Shown: piece after piece, positions 8,097 to 16,611 of the stretch
How the letters are laid out: each line of letters begins with the position of its first letter
Position numbering within the stretch: the first letter of the stretch is position 1
NCBI GenBank assembly: GCA_003223645.1
Contig: QHVT01000035.1
Location: forward strand, 1-41,168
Source: Acidobacteriota bacterium
Lineage (GTDB): Bacteria > Acidobacteriota > Thermoanaerobaculia > Gp7-AA8
Direction: 5' to 3'
Length of the DNA stretch: 41,168 nt
The notes under the pieces: generated by a model
What the model saw: only the letters and a program-made list of their open reading frames with translations
The model's database searches: none
Told to the model about the DNA's origin: nothing
Position numbers and translations under genes: made by a program

Positions 8097-9113
8097 TCAA
8101 TAGTCGCCGCAGACGGTCTCGATCAGGATCGAGCAGACCTGATAGGGGTCCATGTTCGCGGCGGGACGGCGGTCTTCGAAGTAACCGTAGCCGAGGTTCG
8201 CGGTGGCCATCGGAATGCGGACGGAAGCGCCGCGATCGCTGATGCCCCAGCGGAACTGATGAATGGGCGCCGTCTCGTGCAGTCCGGTGAGGCGCTCCTC
8301 GTTGTGCGCGCCGTACACCTTGATGTGCTCGTCGTGGCGCTTCTCGAGCTTGCGCATCGCTTCTTCGATGATCTTCATGCCGCCTTCCTGGCGCATGGCT
8401 TTCGTCGAGAAGTTCGTGTGCGCGCCGGCGCCGTTCCAGTCGCCTTTGACCGGCTTCGGATAGAGCGTCGCGCTAACTTCGAACTCTTCGCCGATGCGAT
8501 ACAGCAGCCAGCGCGCGAGCCACAGCTCATCGGCGATATCCGGCGCGCCCACCGCGCCCACCTGGAATTCCCACTGCCCCGGCATGACCTCGGCGTTCGT
8601 TCCGACGATGTGGATGCCGGCGCGCACGCACGCGTCGGCGTGCGCTTCCACGACGTCGCGTCCGAACACTTCATCCGCGCCGACGCCGCAGTAGTAGCCG
8701 CCCTGCGGCGCGGGAAATCCGTGATCGGGCCAGCCGAGCGGGCGGTTGCCTTCGAAGAACGTGTACTCCTGCTCGATGCCGAACCACGGATCGTGATCCT
8801 TGTACTTTTCCGCGACTTCGCGCAGCTGCGCGCGCGTGTTGCTCCAGTGCACCGAGCCGTCTGGATTCAGCACTTCGCAGAGCACGAGGATGTCGTTCTC
8901 GCGATGCAGCGGATCGGCGACGAATCTGCCGGGACGCAGCAGGAGATCGCTGAAGTGTCCGCTCGCCTGGGACGTGCTCGATCCGTCGTATCCCCACTCG
9001 GGAATGTCGGAGAGTTTCTTCACCGGCCCGTCGAGGATCTTCGTTTTCGAACGAAGCTTCGAAGTCGGGCGCTGTCCGTCGATCCAGATGTATTCCGCGG
9101 TGATTTTGGCCAA
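8097..9113 (-). CDS. glnII: Glutamine synthetase, type II (GSII)
   Basis: ATP + glutamate + NH3 to glutamine. The 338-residue length fits the short decameric GSII class rather than GSI (about 470). Motifs: WGYDGSSTSQA, GIEQEYTF, the NAEVMPGQWEFQVG active-site segment, NGAGAHTNFST (ATP/glutamate), and EDRRPAANMDPY near the C-terminus. The start is a TTG at 9113, chosen because a strong GGAGGG lies about 9 nt upstream and the protein then begins AKITAEYIW as the family does. No regulatory Tyr-adenylylation segment of GSI is present. GSII is otherwise best known from eukaryotes, rhizobia and actinobacteria. Confidence 0.95.
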   Translation of the reverse strand: MAKITAEYIWIDGQRPTSKLRSKTKILDGPVKKLSDIPEWGYDGSSTSQASGHFSDLLLRPGRFVADPLHRENDILVLCEVLNPDGSVHWSNTRAQLREVAEKYKDHDPWFGIEQEYTFFEGNRPLGWPDHGFPAPQGGYYCGVGADEVFGRDVVEAHADACVRAGIHIVGTNAEVMPGQWEFQVGAVGAPDIADELWLARWLLYRIGEEFEVSATLYPKPVKGDWNGAGAHTNFSTKAMRQEGGMKIIEEAMRKLEKRHDEHIKVYGAHNEERLTGLHETAPIHQFRWGISDRGASVRIPMATANLGYGYFEDRRPAANMDPYQVCSILIETVCGDY

Positions 9114-9236
9114 GGCGAATTCCCTCCAAAAAGATGGGAAACGATAGCAGATCGCCGGAAGTGGATGGCACAGGATTCAGGGCAGTTTCCGAGCGCAGAT
9201 AGAGACTGTGTGGCGACCGCAACCCAACACGACCCT

Positions 9237-10373
9237 CTACCTCGTCGCGGCATTCGCGGCGAGGGCGCGGTTCCAGACGAAGACCTGGTTTTTTCCGAGC
9301 GCTTTGGCCTGGTACATCGCCGTGTCGGCGCGGCGGAGGAGCTCGTTTTTCTCGTGGTCGAGCGAGGCCGTGCTGTTGCGGTCGGGGATGTGTTGCGCGA
9401 CGCCGATCGATGCCGACAGCACGCCGCGCAAATGAACCGGCGGCATGTTGAAGCCCCACGGACGATCGAGAAAGGACGTCGCCTCGATCGCCTGCCGGAT
9501 TTCTTCGCAGAGCGCGAGTCCTTCGTCGAGTGTCGTGTCGGGAAGGATCATCACAAATTCGTCGCCGCCGTAGCGCGCGACGGTCGCGTCGCCGCGCTGC
9601 ACGATGCGCTTGAGAAGAAAGCCGACTTCGCGCAGCACCTGGCTTCCGGCGAGATGTCCGTGGCAGTCGTTCACGATCTTGAAGCGATCGAGGTCCATGA
9701 ACAGCAGCACCGATTCCTTGCCGCTCTTGCGCGACTCCTCGAGCGTTTCGGTGAGGCGGACGTGGAACCAGCGATCGTTGTACAGGCCGGTGAGATCGTC
9801 CTTCTTCGCCAGCTCGTGCGCGCGTTTCGCTTCGAGCGCGTTCTGCAGCGTGAACGAGGTGTAGCCGGCGAAGATCTCCATCAGGTTCATGTCGCGCGGC
9901 GTGAACGTTTTTCCCTCGTGGCGATTGATCAGCTCGAGGACTCCGACGACGTGCTTGCCGAGGTAGATCGGGACGGCGACGATGGACCCGGAGCGATGAC
10001 CGAGCTGCTCGTCGATGTCCTTGTAGAAATACTCGTCGAGCTCGACGTTCACCGACAGATGCGGCTGGCCGGTTTGGTAGACGTGACCGACGATTCCGTG
10101 CTGCGCGGAGAGGCGCTTGCCGATCAGCTCGCGGCTCGCCTCGCCGAACGCGGCGATGAAAACCAGCTCGTTGTCCTTGCGCGACGCGACCTTGCGATAT
10201 GGATCGTCGAGGAGAATCGATCCCGACTCCGCGGGCACGAACTCGTTCGCGCGCTGCAGGATCTGCCGCAGCACGAGATCGAGCTCGACATTATCCTGCA
10301 GCGACAGCCCGGACTTATGCCTCTCGAGAAACCGCTCGAGTTGAGGAATCTCGAGAGAATGAAACTGCATCAT
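9237..10373 (-). CDS. GAF-GGDEF diguanylate cyclase
   Basis: Predicted to make cyclic di-GMP from two GTP. Residues about 30-190 form a GAF sensor, followed by a GGDEF domain to about 365. The catalytic YGGDEF is intact, with FMDLDRFKIVND upstream (metal Asp) and RRADTAMYQAKALGKNQV downstream. The product-inhibition site is not canonical: the residues before the signature are RGDATVARYGGDEF, so the Asp of RxxD is replaced. No signal peptide or membrane helix is seen, so the sensor should be cytosolic. It begins ATGATG, and no Shine-Dalgarno is obvious. Confidence 0.92.
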   Translation of the reverse strand: MMQFHSLEIPQLERFLERHKSGLSLQDNVELDLVLRQILQRANEFVPAESGSILLDDPYRKVASRKDNELVFIAAFGEASRELIGKRLSAQHGIVGHVYQTGQPHLSVNVELDEYFYKDIDEQLGHRSGSIVAVPIYLGKHVVGVLELINRHEGKTFTPRDMNLMEIFAGYTSFTLQNALEAKRAHELAKKDDLTGLYNDRWFHVRLTETLEESRKSGKESVLLFMDLDRFKIVNDCHGHLAGSQVLREVGFLLKRIVQRGDATVARYGGDEFVMILPDTTLDEGLALCEEIRQAIEATSFLDRPWGFNMPPVHLRGVLSASIGVAQHIPDRNSTASLDHEKNELLRRADTAMYQAKALGKNQVFVWNRALAANAATR

Positions 10374-10386
10374 TGGGAGCGTTGAA

Positions 10387-10758
10387 TTATACGTCGGTAC
10401 GATTTTCTTCTTCCCACGCCTCCACTTCGAAGGAGATGCTGCGATACGCGCGCTGCACGTTGCGCTCGCGCCGCAGATGGCGGAGGAACTCCGCGGAGTA
10501 GCGCCAGACGAAGGGAAAGAAGCCGTGCGTGTTCATCTGCCGCACGTGCACGAGCTCGTGGCGCAGGAGCCTCATCAGGCTCTCTCCGCTGCGCGCGGCG
10601 GCGCGCTCGCTGACATAGATCGTGCGGCCGAGGGTGATGGCGACGACGTCGCGCGCAAGCCACGGGCGCAGCCATCGCGGATATCCGATGCGCACCTTTG
10701 CGCCGGCGCCGGCAATCAGCTGTTCCATCGCGGCCGGAAACTTATAATCGCCCGCCAT
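10387..10758 (-). CDS. Small HExxH putative metallopeptidase (DUF4157-like)
   Basis: A 123-residue protein with LLRHELVHVRQ, a zinc-binding HExxH with the His-x-Arg-Gln extension seen in DUF4157/eCIS-core domains, and Glu residues near the end (FEVEAWEEE) that could supply a third ligand. Only the catalytic core is present; there is no signal peptide. The ATG at 10758 shares a CATG with the ATG of the divergent MBL gene at 10757. An internal ATG at 10728 is the main alternative. Longer upstream frames would run into the MBL coding sequence. The substrate is unknown. Confidence 0.7.
   Translation of the reverse strand: MAGDYKFPAAMEQLIAGAGAKVRIGYPRWLRPWLARDVVAITLGRTIYVSERAAARSGESLMRLLRHELVHVRQMNTHGFFPFVWRYSAEFLRHLRRERNVQRAYRSISFEVEAWEEENRTDV
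10743..10748 (+). promoter_or_regulatory. TATAAT -10 box for a leaderless MBL transcript
   Basis: A perfect TATAAT ends 8 nt before the ATG at 10757, so transcription would begin at or beside the start codon. No Shine-Dalgarno lies between. A weak -35 may be TGTTCC at 10721-10726. Inference from spacing only. Confidence 0.55.
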
Positions 10759-11644
10759 GCGCAGACTGTACATGACTCTCGTCACACTGTTCGTCGTCAC
10801 GTCCGCCTTCGCACAGCGCGACTGGAGCAAGGTCGAAGTGAAGGCGACGCTGGTCTCGGGCTCGGTCTACATGCTGACCGGGTTGGGCGGAAACATCGGC
10901 GTGTCGGTCGGCGACGACGGCATCGTGGTGATCGACGACCAGTACGCGCCGCTGGCGCCGAAGATCGAGGCGGCGATGAAGGGCATCACCGACAAGCCGG
11001 TGCGGTTCATCATCAACACGCACTACCACGGCGATCACACCGGCGGGAACGAGTACTTCGGACAGAAGGGAACGATCGTCGCGCACGACAACGTGCGCAA
11101 GCGGCTCGAGTCGGGGACGACGTTCGCGGGTGTCGCGACGCCGCCCGCGCCCAAGGCCGCGCTGCCGATCGTCACGTTCAATGACAGCCTCACGATTCAT
11201 CTCAACGGCGAAGACGTCAAAGCCGTGCACATGCCGCCCGGCCACACCGACGGCGACTCGGTGATCTGGTTCTCGAAGTCGAACGTCGTGCACATGGGAG
11301 ACGACTTCTGGGTCGGCATCTTCCCGCGCATCGACCTCGAAAACGGCGGCAGCGTGAAGGGCATGATCACGGCGGTGGAGAAAGTGATCGCGACCGTGCC
11401 GGACGACGCGAAGGTCATTCCCGGCCACGGCACGCTGTCCGACAAGGCCGGGCTCCGCAAATTTCTCGACATGCTGAAAGGCGCGACGGCTGCGGTCGAG
11501 AAAGGGATCAAGCGCCACAAGACGCTCGATCAGTTGAAGGCCGAGAAAGTGCTCGCGCCGTGGGACGTGGAGTGGGGACAGTCGTTCATCAAGGCGGACG
11601 CGTTCATCGAGACGCTGTACAAGTCGCTGAAGCCAGGCTCATAG
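10757..11644 (+). CDS. Secreted MBL-fold metallo-hydrolase
   Basis: A metallo-beta-lactamase-fold hydrolase of 295 residues. The signal peptide ends near residue 19 (SAFA|Q). The zinc motif NTHYHGDHTGG is the canonical HxHxDH; the later ligands are in PPGHTDGDSV, VVHMGDDF and VIPGHG. The arrangement fits the general periplasmic MBL hydrolases (SoxH or cyclase-like) more than a known beta-lactamase subclass; the substrate is open. The second Met (10772) is an alternative start. The last codons and the TAG stop are formed by the first unit of a palindromic repeat. Confidence 0.88.
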   Translation: MRRLYMTLVTLFVVTSAFAQRDWSKVEVKATLVSGSVYMLTGLGGNIGVSVGDDGIVVIDDQYAPLAPKIEAAMKGITDKPVRFIINTHYHGDHTGGNEYFGQKGTIVAHDNVRKRLESGTTFAGVATPPAPKAALPIVTFNDSLTIHLNGEDVKAVHMPPGHTDGDSVIWFSKSNVVHMGDDFWVGIFPRIDLENGGSVKGMITAVEKVIATVPDDAKVIPGHGTLSDKAGLRKFLDMLKGATAAVEKGIKRHKTLDQLKAEKVLAPWDVEWGQSFIKADAFIETLYKSLKPGS

Positions 11645-11710
11645 GCTCATGGGCTCATGGGCTCATTGGAGCGTTGACTATGAGCCCATGCGCCCATGAG
11701 CCCATGCGCC
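11636..11710. repeat. Iterated palindromic element, ATGGGCTC family
   Basis: About three direct copies of a 10-11-mer (AGGCTCATGGGCTCATGGG) face about three inverted copies (CCCATGCGCCCATGAGCCC) across a short loop. It separates two convergent genes and supplies the stop codon of the MBL gene. A longer relative lies at 35479-35589. Confidence 0.8.
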
Positions 11711-11713
11711 TCG

Positions 11714-12178
11714 TCACCCTTTCTTCTTCACCGACAACGTCAACTCGAACTTCGCCACCGGCTCCTCGCCCAGCTTGGACGGCACGGTCGCGGTGACGTG
11801 CACGGTCGCTTCCTGCCTCTCGCCGGTTTCCAACGCGCGGCGCAGCAGGTCTTGAACGACATGCCCGTCGTTGTTCGTGAACACGACGTCGCCTTCGGCG
11901 CGCTTCAGAAACTCCGCTTTCAGGTCCTTGAAGATGAAGACGACGCGCACCTTGCGCTCGTTGACGATCTTGAAGGAGATGAGGCCCGCGGCGACGTCGG
12001 CGCCCATGCAGAGCGTGCCGAGGTACATCGCGTGAATGTCGCGGCGGCGCGTGATCCAGTTGAGCGGCACGCGGACGATGCAACGGTCGTCCGTAAGCTC
12101 GACGATCTTCGGGCGGATGAGCCAGAGCAGAAACACGTTCTGCAGGGACCAGAGGCGGACCATCGTCGTCGGCTTCAT
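11714..12178 (-). CDS. DUF4442 hotdog-fold protein (thioesterase-like)
   Basis: A 154-residue protein of the DUF4442 group, related to PaaI-type acyl-CoA thioesterases with a hotdog fold. Visible family features are an N-terminal amphipathic segment (LWSLQNVFLLWLIRPKIV), the RRRDIHAMYLGTLCMGADVAAG helix region, and a beta-rich C-terminal half. No member-specific substrate can be read from the sequence. A palindromic element separates it from the SDR gene upstream on the same strand. Confidence 0.75.
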   Translation of the reverse strand: MKPTTMVRLWSLQNVFLLWLIRPKIVELTDDRCIVRVPLNWITRRRDIHAMYLGTLCMGADVAAGLISFKIVNERKVRVVFIFKDLKAEFLKRAEGDVVFTNNDGHVVQDLLRRALETGERQEATVHVTATVPSKLGEEPVAKFELTLSVKKKG

Positions 12179-12186
12179 TCAGTACC

Positions 12187-12265
12187 TCGGTTGCGCAGTC
12201 GTTCGGTCACGCGGTTGCGCGGCGCATCCAAAGCATTGCCGCGTAACCGCGCGACTGCGCAACCG
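12187..12265. repeat. Iterated palindromic element, CGGTTGCGCAGTCG family
   Basis: The left arm holds two related units (CGGTTGCGCAGTCG and CACGCGGTTGCGCGGC); the right arm holds their complements ending GCGACTGCGCAACCG. It fills the gap between the SDR stop and the DUF4442 start. The same family recurs at 40018-40082. Confidence 0.8.
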
Positions 12266-12272
12266 AGCAACC

Positions 12273-13013
12273 TCATCTCCTCACCCGCTTCATCAATCGA
12301 TCGTAAACCGGATCGGGAAGATGCCGCAGGAAGCGCATCAGGAGCGACATCGGCAGCGGGAACTCGACGACGCGCTTTCCGCGCTCGATGCCGTCGGCGA
12401 TGATGCGTGCCGATTTCTCCGCTGACATCAGGAACGGCATGCGGAAGCGGTTCTTCTCCGTCAGCGGCGTGGCGATGAAGCCGGGGTTCACGATCGTGAC
12501 GCCGACGCCGTACGGCTTCAGCTCGATGCGGCTCGCCTCGAGAAACGTCTGCATCGCGGCCTTGCTCGCGGAGTACGTCGCGCCGCTCGGCAGCCCGCGC
12601 AGTCCGGCGATGGAGGCGACGCCGACGAAGCGCCCCTTCTTCGCCTCGATCATCGGCGGAATCACGGCATCGAAGAAGTTGAGCATGCCGATCACATTCA
12701 CGCGAATGATCTCGTTCGCCACTTCGGCGTCGAATTTGGGCACCGGACTCGGAATGCTGATCCCCGCGTTCGCGATCGCGAGATCGAACGCGCCGCCGAA
12801 ATGATCGTGCGCGCGTTTCACGGCATCGCGCACGGATGCGAGATCTGTGACGTCGCACGGCAGCGCGATCGATTTCGTCTTCAGCGAAGACGCCAGCTCA
12901 TCGAGCAGCTCGCGCCGCCGCGCGAGCAGCGCGAGCTCGTAGCCGCGGTTCGACAACTCACGCGCCAGCGCGTGGCCGATGCCGGTGGACGCGCCGGTAA
13001 TGATTGCGCGCAT
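12273..13013 (-). CDS. Short-chain dehydrogenase/reductase (classical SDR)
   Basis: An NAD(P)H-dependent oxidoreductase of 246 residues. The start at 13013 gives MRAIITGASTGIG, with the cofactor motif TGxxxGIG at residues 7-13. LPCDVTD and the NAG motif (IANAGIS) follow; the catalytic Tyr-x3-Lys is YSASK, with the preceding Ser in VASIAG. The C-terminal helix is basic. The longer frame upstream runs into the divergent Uma2 gene and is rejected. Substrate unknown. Confidence 0.9.
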   Translation of the reverse strand: MRAIITGASTGIGHALARELSNRGYELALLARRRELLDELASSLKTKSIALPCDVTDLASVRDAVKRAHDHFGGAFDLAIANAGISIPSPVPKFDAEVANEIIRVNVIGMLNFFDAVIPPMIEAKKGRFVGVASIAGLRGLPSGATYSASKAAMQTFLEASRIELKPYGVGVTIVNPGFIATPLTEKNRFRMPFLMSAEKSARIIADGIERGKRVVEFPLPMSLLMRFLRHLPDPVYDRLMKRVRR

Positions 13014-13055
13014 GTTCGGGCGGATCGTAGCACCGTGCGTTATCCTAAAGGCCGA

Positions 13056-13625
13056 ATGACTGCCTCCGCACCGCAATCACCTCACGAGTACTCCTTCGCG
13101 GAGTACCTTGCGCTCGAGCGTGACAGCGAGATCAAACATGAATTCTATGCGGGCGAGATTCTGGAGATGGCTGGCGGAACCACCAGGCACAGCGCGCTCG
13201 CGATGAACGTCGGATTTGCAATCCGTGGTACGCGTCCCGAAGGCTGCACCGTATTCCAATCAGATATGCGGGTCCGCGTCACTGCAACCGGGCGAGCCAT
13301 GTACCCCGATGTGTCTATGGTTTGCGGGCCCATCGAACACGATCCCGAGGACGCTGCGCACACAACAATCACGAACCCCCTGCTCATCGTCGAAGTCCTT
13401 TCGGTAACGACAGAGAAAGACGATCGCGGAGACAAGTGGCTGCACTATCAGCGGATCCCCTCGCTCCAGGAATACGTGCTCGTCGGTCAGCAGCCGCGCA
13501 TCGAGGTCTTCCGCCGCACGCCAGCCGGCACGTGGGAGTATTTCGAAGCAGAGGAAGGAGGCGTGAGACTCGCCACCGGCCCGACACTCGATTTCTCCGT
13601 TTTGTACGCCGACCTTCCGGCCTGA
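13056..13625 (+). CDS. Uma2-family (DUF820) restriction-endonuclease-like protein
   Basis: A PD-(D/E)xK-fold protein, 189 residues. The N-terminus FAEYLALERDSEIKHEFYAGEILEMAG is the family hallmark. The nuclease-like core is YPDVSMVCGP (metal Asp) and LLIVEVLSVTTEKDDRGDKW (Glu-x-Leu then Lys). Function in this family is unsettled, although many copies sit near mobile DNA. The ATG is preceded by TATCCT at 13041-13046 with no Shine-Dalgarno, so a leaderless message is plausible. The longer open frame upstream is antisense to the SDR gene. Confidence 0.88.
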   Translation: MTASAPQSPHEYSFAEYLALERDSEIKHEFYAGEILEMAGGTTRHSALAMNVGFAIRGTRPEGCTVFQSDMRVRVTATGRAMYPDVSMVCGPIEHDPEDAAHTTITNPLLIVEVLSVTTEKDDRGDKWLHYQRIPSLQEYVLVGQQPRIEVFRRTPAGTWEYFEAEEGGVRLATGPTLDFSVLYADLPA

Positions 13626-13685
13626 CGACTCCCCGATGATCTTTACCATCACCCACTTGTCCCGGCCGCCCGCTATGAACTCCGC

Positions 13686-13940
13686 ATGACCTACATCATC
13701 TGCGAGCCGTGCGTCGGAGTAAAAGATACGGCGTGCGTGGATGTCTGCCCCGTCGACTGCATCTACGGCAAACAGGAAGACTGGGAGATTCTCTATATCC
13801 ATCCCGAGGAATGCATTGACTGCGGGCTCTGTGTCGCCGCGTGTCCGGTCGAGGCGATTTACCCGCTCGATATCGTTCCTGCCAAGTGGAAAGAGTGGAT
13901 CGCCAAGAACTACGAGCACTTCGGCTTGACGCCTCCGTGA
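13686..13940 (+). CDS. fdxA: 7Fe-8S ferredoxin (Thermus/FdxA type)
   Basis: An electron-transfer protein of 84 residues. Cys9-x7-Cys17 with Cys53 fits a [3Fe-4S] site, and Cys21 with Cys43-x2-Cys46-x2-Cys49 a [4Fe-4S] site; Cys6 and Cys25 are extra. The sequence ICEPCVGVKDTACVDVCPVD is typical of FdxA-type bacterial 7Fe ferredoxins, which have a C-terminal extension (here KEWIAKNYEHFG). It is a lone gene; its redox partner is not evident. Confidence 0.92.
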   Translation: MTYIICEPCVGVKDTACVDVCPVDCIYGKQEDWEILYIHPEECIDCGLCVAACPVEAIYPLDIVPAKWKEWIAKNYEHFGLTPP

Positions 13941-13946
13941 GTCCGT

Positions 13947-15731
13947 TCATTTCAACTTCGGCAGCTTCACGCCATCCTGGAATACGTCCGCGAACAAATC
14001 CCCCACTTTCGCGAGCCGGTTCGGCATCGTCTTGATGTTGAACTTCAGCGGGTCGAGTTTGGGCGTGATCTCGCTCCATTTGAGCGGGGCGGAGACGGGC
14101 GCGCCGTTGATGGCGCGCGGCGAGTATGGCGCGACGACGGTTTTTCCGTAGCCGTTTTGCATGCAGTCGAGGTAGAGCCGTCCGCGGCGTTTGGCGATGC
14201 TGCGCTCGACCGTCATCGTCGGCACCTTCTTCGTCACGGCCTCGGCGATCGCGCACGCGAACTCTGCGGCTTCTTCGTGCGAGTAGCCGGGCGCGAGGGG
14301 GACGAAGACGTGAATGCCGCGTTTGCCGGACGTCTTCGGGACGCTCGGCAGTTCGAGGTTCTCGAGCAATCGCCGCATCACGCCCGCGGCTTCGATCGCC
14401 TGCTCGATCCCTTTTCCTTTCGCGGGATCGAGATCGAACAGGATCCAGTCCGGCTCTTCGAGCTGCGGCGCGCGCGACGACCACATGTGCACAGTCAAGA
14501 TCGACATCTGCGCGAGCCAGCGCAGCGCTTCTTTACTGTCGACGATGAGGTGCCGCACGGTTTTGCGGCTGGCGACGCGCGTCGGCGTCTCGACGATCGT
14601 CAGCCACTCCGGACCTTCCTTGCCGATGTGCTGATGAAACCATGACGGCTTGTCGATGCCCTGGTTCCAATGTTCGAGCGACAGCGGACGGTCGCGCAGT
14701 GTGCGCAGCATCGGCTCGGCGACGGCTTCGTAGTAGTCGGCGATGTGCTGCTTCGTGATTCCGTCGCGCGGATAGAGCAGGCGATCGGGATTGGTGAGCG
14801 TGACGGCCGGTTTCTCGTGCACCACTTCTTTGACGCCTTTGTCTTCGCGTAATCCGAGGAACGAAGGATGACGGAGGCGGTGATCGCCGGTCCACTCCGA
14901 GAACGCGACTTCGCCGACGAGCCGCGGCTTCACCCAGATCGCGTTGCGATCTCGCGGCGCGCCTTTCACATCCGTTTTGTCGATCACGTCCTTGGCGAGC
15001 ATCTCGCGCAGCGTTCCGCGCATCTTCGCGGAGAATCCGGTGCCGACTTTGCCGGAGTAGACGAGCTGTCCGCCTTCATTGACCGCGAGGTGCAGCGAGC
15101 CGATCTCGCGGTCGGTCGCGCTGCTGGCCTGATATCCGATGATGACGAATTCCTGCTGATTGAGCGTCTTGATCTTCAGCCATTCCTTCGAACGGCGGTT
15201 CTCGTACACCGACGAGTTGTGCTTGGCGATGATCCCTTCCCACTTTTCTTTCGCCGCGAGCTGCAGCGCCTTCTCGCCGCTCATCTTCAGCGTCTGCGCG
15301 ACGATGATTCCGGCGGGCGGCTTCCTGAACAGTTTCTCGACGAGGGCGCGGCGCTCGATGTACGGCTTGCCGCGCAGGTCTTCGCCGTCGAGCCAGAGCA
15401 CGTCGAAGATCACCATCCGCTCGTTGCCGCCCTGCTGCAGGAGTTGAAACCGCGGCGCGCCCTGGTCGTCGAGCACCACGACTTCGCCGTCGATGATGAT
15501 CTCCTTCGACTTGATCTTGTGCAGCGCCTTGTACGTTTGCGGGAAGCGCGGCGCGAGATCGAGCTCGTTGCGGCTCTGCATCACGACATCGCCGTTCACG
15601 ATGGCGACGAGCGCGCGGAAGCCGTCGTATTTCAGCTCGTACGTCCAGTTCTCCGCGTCGCGCGGCGGCGCGTCGGCGAGCGTGGCCAGCATCGGCGGGA
15701 AGATTTTCTTCAGCAGTTGTTTCGGCGTCAT
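13947..15731 (-). CDS. ligD: LigD-type ATP-dependent DNA ligase with polymerase domain
   Basis: A double-strand-break repair ligase, 594 residues. Domain order is ligase then polymerase. Ligase: Lys34 nucleophile in YELKYDGFR, IIIDGEVVVLD, EGIIAK (165-170), WLKIK (184-188), OB fold to about 305. Primase-polymerase: about 310-590 with the metal pair DLD at 433-435 (ILFDLDPAKG). The 3'-phosphoesterase domain of Pseudomonas-type LigD is missing, and no Ku gene lies in the window. The ATG overlaps the stop of a polynucleotide-kinase-like gene (ATGA), so end-healing and sealing activities may be co-expressed. Confidence 0.93.
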   Translation of the reverse strand: MTPKQLLKKIFPPMLATLADAPPRDAENWTYELKYDGFRALVAIVNGDVVMQSRNELDLAPRFPQTYKALHKIKSKEIIIDGEVVVLDDQGAPRFQLLQQGGNERMVIFDVLWLDGEDLRGKPYIERRALVEKLFRKPPAGIIVAQTLKMSGEKALQLAAKEKWEGIIAKHNSSVYENRRSKEWLKIKTLNQQEFVIIGYQASSATDREIGSLHLAVNEGGQLVYSGKVGTGFSAKMRGTLREMLAKDVIDKTDVKGAPRDRNAIWVKPRLVGEVAFSEWTGDHRLRHPSFLGLREDKGVKEVVHEKPAVTLTNPDRLLYPRDGITKQHIADYYEAVAEPMLRTLRDRPLSLEHWNQGIDKPSWFHQHIGKEGPEWLTIVETPTRVASRKTVRHLIVDSKEALRWLAQMSILTVHMWSSRAPQLEEPDWILFDLDPAKGKGIEQAIEAAGVMRRLLENLELPSVPKTSGKRGIHVFVPLAPGYSHEEAAEFACAIAEAVTKKVPTMTVERSIAKRRGRLYLDCMQNGYGKTVVAPYSPRAINGAPVSAPLKWSEITPKLDPLKFNIKTMPNRLAKVGDLFADVFQDGVKLPKLK

Positions 15732-16171
15732 GGTGCGGTGACCGGAAGAGGCGCGATGACGCGCACCTCGTCGAATCCTTCCTCGAGCGACGGCGGAACG
15801 ATCTTCTTCGACGTGATGTAAATCGCGACGTCGGGCACGCGCGCTCTCCCCTCCCGCAATCGATTGCGCGCGACGGCATCCTTCACCGCGGTCTCGAAAA
15901 AATACGCGGCGACACGCGCGCCGAATCTCCGCCCGAGCGCGATGAGCGGCGCGCGCACGATCGGCGTCGGATTCGTGTTGTCGACGGCCACCGATTTCCC
16001 GGCGGCGAGCGCCGCAGAGATCAACTCCGTCTGCTTCACATCCTTGTCGCGCGCGTTCGGCATCAGGTCCTTGCTCACATGCACGTGCGTTGCCGCGAGA
16101 TTGGCGTGGTACCAGGTCGACTTGCCGGACGCCTGCAGTCCGACGAAGATGATCAACTCCACGCGCATCAT
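15728..16171 (-). CDS. P-loop kinase resembling the PNKP kinase domain
   Basis: A 147-residue P-loop protein. The Walker A loop is GLQASGKST (11-19), and VAVDNTNPT (62-69) matches the DNTNP signature of polynucleotide 5'-kinase domains of the PNKP/T4 Pnk type. A basic segment ARNRLREGRARVP could form the lid. Inferred role: 5'-phosphorylation of nucleic-acid ends before sealing by the overlapping LigD gene. Other small kinases (zeta toxin-like, AAA_33) share the fold, so the substrate is unproven. The protein begins Met-Met; both are possible. Confidence 0.75.
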   Translation of the reverse strand: MMRVELIIFVGLQASGKSTWYHANLAATHVHVSKDLMPNARDKDVKQTELISAALAAGKSVAVDNTNPTPIVRAPLIALGRRFGARVAAYFFETAVKDAVARNRLREGRARVPDVAIYITSKKIVPPSLEEGFDEVRVIAPLPVTAP

Positions 16172-16194
16172 CGTTGCACAGGAGGTAAAAAGAG

Positions 16195-16611
16195 ATGAAG
16201 TGGTTGTTCTGGTTTCTCGCCGGCGCTCTCGCAGTCCCGCTCGCGCATCATCCTGTCCTGGCCGCGTTCTACGCGGCGGGGATTGCGCCGTACCGTCCCT
16301 ACTCGTTCCAACCCACGCAACCCTTCGGCGTTCCTCAAGTCATTTCGCTCTCGTTCTGGGGTGGCGTGTGGGGACTCGTCCTCGGGCTCGTTCTCTCCCG
16401 CATCCAAACACCGCGCATCTGGTGGATCGTCGCAATCGTGTTCGGTGCCGTCGCGCCGACCCTGGTCGCCGGGCTCGTGGTCGCGCCACTGAAAGGGCAG
16501 CACATGCATCCGACGCCGGCATTGGCGATCCTAGGCTTGTGCGTGAACGGAGCGTGGGGATTGGGTACCGCGGTGATCTACAAACTCCTCAACGCATGGC
16601 GCGCTACGTAA
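16195..16611 (+). CDS. Hypothetical four-helix membrane protein
   Basis: A 138-residue protein of unknown family. Hydrophobic stretches at about 4-28, 49-66, 74-96 and 108-130 predict four membrane helices with short loops. The ATG follows a strong AGGAGG. It heads a tight three-gene set: the next ORF starts 16 nt before its end and the third overlaps the second by 4 nt. No catalytic motif is visible. Confidence 0.75.
   Translation: MKWLFWFLAGALAVPLAHHPVLAAFYAAGIAPYRPYSFQPTQPFGVPQVISLSFWGGVWGLVLGLVLSRIQTPRIWWIVAIVFGAVAPTLVAGLVVAPLKGQHMHPTPALAILGLCVNGAWGLGTAVIYKLLNAWRAT

Noticed and set aside
8259-10385. A 708-residue open frame on the plus strand
   Set aside because: It is the antisense shadow of glutamine synthetase and the GGDEF gene; high GC with NNC/NNG codons keeps the opposite strand open. 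Composition is Arg/Ala/Val-rich with no family motif.
13947-15731. Complete NHEJ system
   Set aside because: Only a ligase-polymerase LigD is present; there is no Ku gene and no phosphoesterase domain in the window.
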